The position numbers were made by a program, and so were the translations under genes. Positions 30,601 through 30,686 of a DNA stretch of 30,686 nucleotides are shown here, in pieces. Below the pieces are notes generated by a model, which had not been told where the DNA came from, searched no databases, and saw nothing but the letters and a program-made list of their open reading frames with translations. Location: contig CAYSLJ010000088.1 of assembly GCA_964431735.1 (NCBI GenBank), positions 1 through 30,686 on the forward strand, read 5' to 3'. Each line of letters begins with the position of its first letter. Within the stretch, counting starts at the first letter, position 1. The DNA is from CALARM01 sp964431735. Lineage in GTDB: Bacteria > Vulcanimicrobiota > SpSt-956 > JAKJGF01.

Positions 30601-30686
30601 GGGTGAAGGCTCTAGCTCCGATGCCGACAAGAAAGACGGAGAACCTAAAAAATATTACCCCGGTGATAATGTTGGAGAAAAAGACG
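27614..30686 (+). CDS. Tape measure protein (partial, 3' end outside window)
   Basis: At least 1024 residues are open to the window end. AAAGGAGG at 27598-27605 selects TTG 27614 as start. Residues about 1-95 are coiled coil. Residues about 100-280 match the conserved tape measure N-terminal domain (ATPFETNEIIDATIKLKSYG, GDMASAMNRSLDEAVEAV). Two hydrophobic stretches at about 330-380 (GGITLASTAIITAAV, TVGVIGGIALGIGYLA) could insert in the host membrane during DNA entry. The rest is long, highly charged helix rich in Lys, Glu and Ala. Its length sets tail length, so the tail is long. Confidence 0.92.
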   Translation, partial: MGKNFEVGMILQAKGGKEAQKEIENVQKNIDNLRKKAIELNKELKEKQSLRVDTKEVEQKLKDVNKQLGEERKLLGLLSEEAKRAGDELKALADRATVDNLRDISDTLGGISGAVINFGKDIVGAASQAENFAVAMNTAFQGNQEAADRMLQWAKDFANATPFETNEIIDATIKLKSYGVAAEDIPDKLRLIGDMASAMNRSLDEAVEAVNKATVGELERLEGFAITKKMLNDEVNGTLVNSKNQITDINLLMESLSSIMEKRFAGGMERASQTTAGQLSNLRGEVQNLKEELGKEFLPSVNEAVEGLTSLTKWLNSASVESKSAAADLIKMAGGITLASTAIITAAVQIKRYQEILKAMELGSLSTVGVIGGIALGIGYLANEYIKHCQRMEQQKLDRIEEETKKIAGGFKGVKEAIELVNKTPVEISLDPKLEEKIASVKERIKSIREAAAGNLDAEGKTFSFELASSPTDRNNDMINSYEMEYSEAMDFLLQKQSELNKKLSETGLPAEVVQKYKGQLAEVNLEVKRLYETLEKENPEMYKRQIDMLEGSLAKAEQGKEIADGEKAGKAFYEGFNKAKEEAQKKSDLMLDKSGLKLQDINDTELNAKIQHQKTLLELNRQATAQFVANLEDYKTKYKLTQEEMDKIDLEVFRAKEKQASEEKKINDEKIKEADRVSKEQAAKAKKYQEEWEKSQKEKAAAEEEAWRKTIQVQAETLEAEGKTVEAKKLLLKTKEKDLRDSGVAETEIVKWKEAQIQKIEADGLEEAKKKAKEKLKANKEIEEAIAGLSESTVERQISSIKKQAEEWEKSGADIIKIEEYKNKAIQKFQEETFQDFKQKEDQKKKEIEDTAKTIQSINDKIAANNQKIKDLESGSSFGGGSPLMSHEEALSKSFSEHLDPYIEKLEQSKALEQENQALMSERDKAFQKEQEQQSELKKIQEERNTAQDAFNTALQGTVDKYSAVSQTSPWEAEKKKIEEATAAAEKYNSVTSGGGEGSSSDADKKDGEPKKYYPGDNVGEKD

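Noticed and set aside
1..30686. Mu-type genome ends (attL/attR) and host flanks
   Set aside because: The window begins inside the repressor and ends in the tape measure gene, so no end repeats or host junctions are present to call.

Overview
This window is most of the genome of a temperate, transposable (Mu-like) phage or prophage. The diagnostic set is present: a divergent C1-type repressor and Ner-like regulator, a MuA-type DDE transposase, a MuB-type AAA+ ATPase, GemA/gp16 and Mor family proteins, and the Mu head genes (gp27/28/29, F, G, I/Z, T, gp36, gp37). Neither genome end is in the window: it starts inside the repressor gene and stops inside the tape measure gene. The host cannot be named. 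By eye the DNA is moderately AT-rich, genes are tightly packed, proteins are lysine/glutamate-rich, and strong AGGAGG-type ribosome binding sites are the rule. There are no tRNA, rRNA or CRISPR features.

Layout. (1) 1-1073: leftward repressor, then a compact control region with a consensus promoter (TTGACA, 17 bp, TATAAT) and two inverted operator-like sites. (2) 1074-10942: rightward early operon: Ner-like protein, transposase A, a second C1-like HTH protein, several small proteins, a repeat-built winged-helix/zinc-ribbon protein, transposition protein B, a small zinc protein, GemA-like protein, an inserted GIY-YIG endonuclease, a Mor-like activator, a coiled-coil protein, a second member of the winged-helix/zinc-ribbon family and two small proteins. 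It ends at a strong intrinsic terminator at 10955-10987. (3) 10981-18340: leftward late block: holin-like protein, gp26-like protein, small and large terminase, portal, MuF head protein with a long extra C-terminal domain, a small overlapping gene, a two-domain endolysin and a gpG-like tail-completion protein. (4) 18341-18608: divergent late control region with phased repeats and a 27-bp palindrome. (5) 18609-30686: rightward late block: small protein, I/Z protease-scaffold, major capsid protein, cement protein, gp36, gp37, a cassette of four glycosyltransferases and one methyltransferase, tail tube, probable tail assembly protein and tape measure protein.

How it works together, by inference from Mu. 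The repressor keeps the early promoter off. When it is relieved, Ner, A and B start replicative transposition, and the Mor-like protein made from the early operon switches on the divergent late promoters. The late block is split into two arms transcribed away from each other, unlike Mu, where these genes share one direction. No contractile sheath gene lies between gp37 and the tail tube. Sugar-modifying genes sit there instead, so the particle is probably non-contractile in its tail and possibly glycosylated.

The most unusual signals are: a peptide/DNA module shared by the repressor linker and the transposase tail; five exact copies of an 11-bp motif in the 5' end of the transposase gene; a paralogous pair of tandem winged-helix plus zinc-ribbon proteins; a candidate HExxH effector domain on the MuF head protein with an overlapping small gene; a lysin ribosome binding site buried in a predicted hairpin; and 11-bp-phased TTTAAA arrays at three places.
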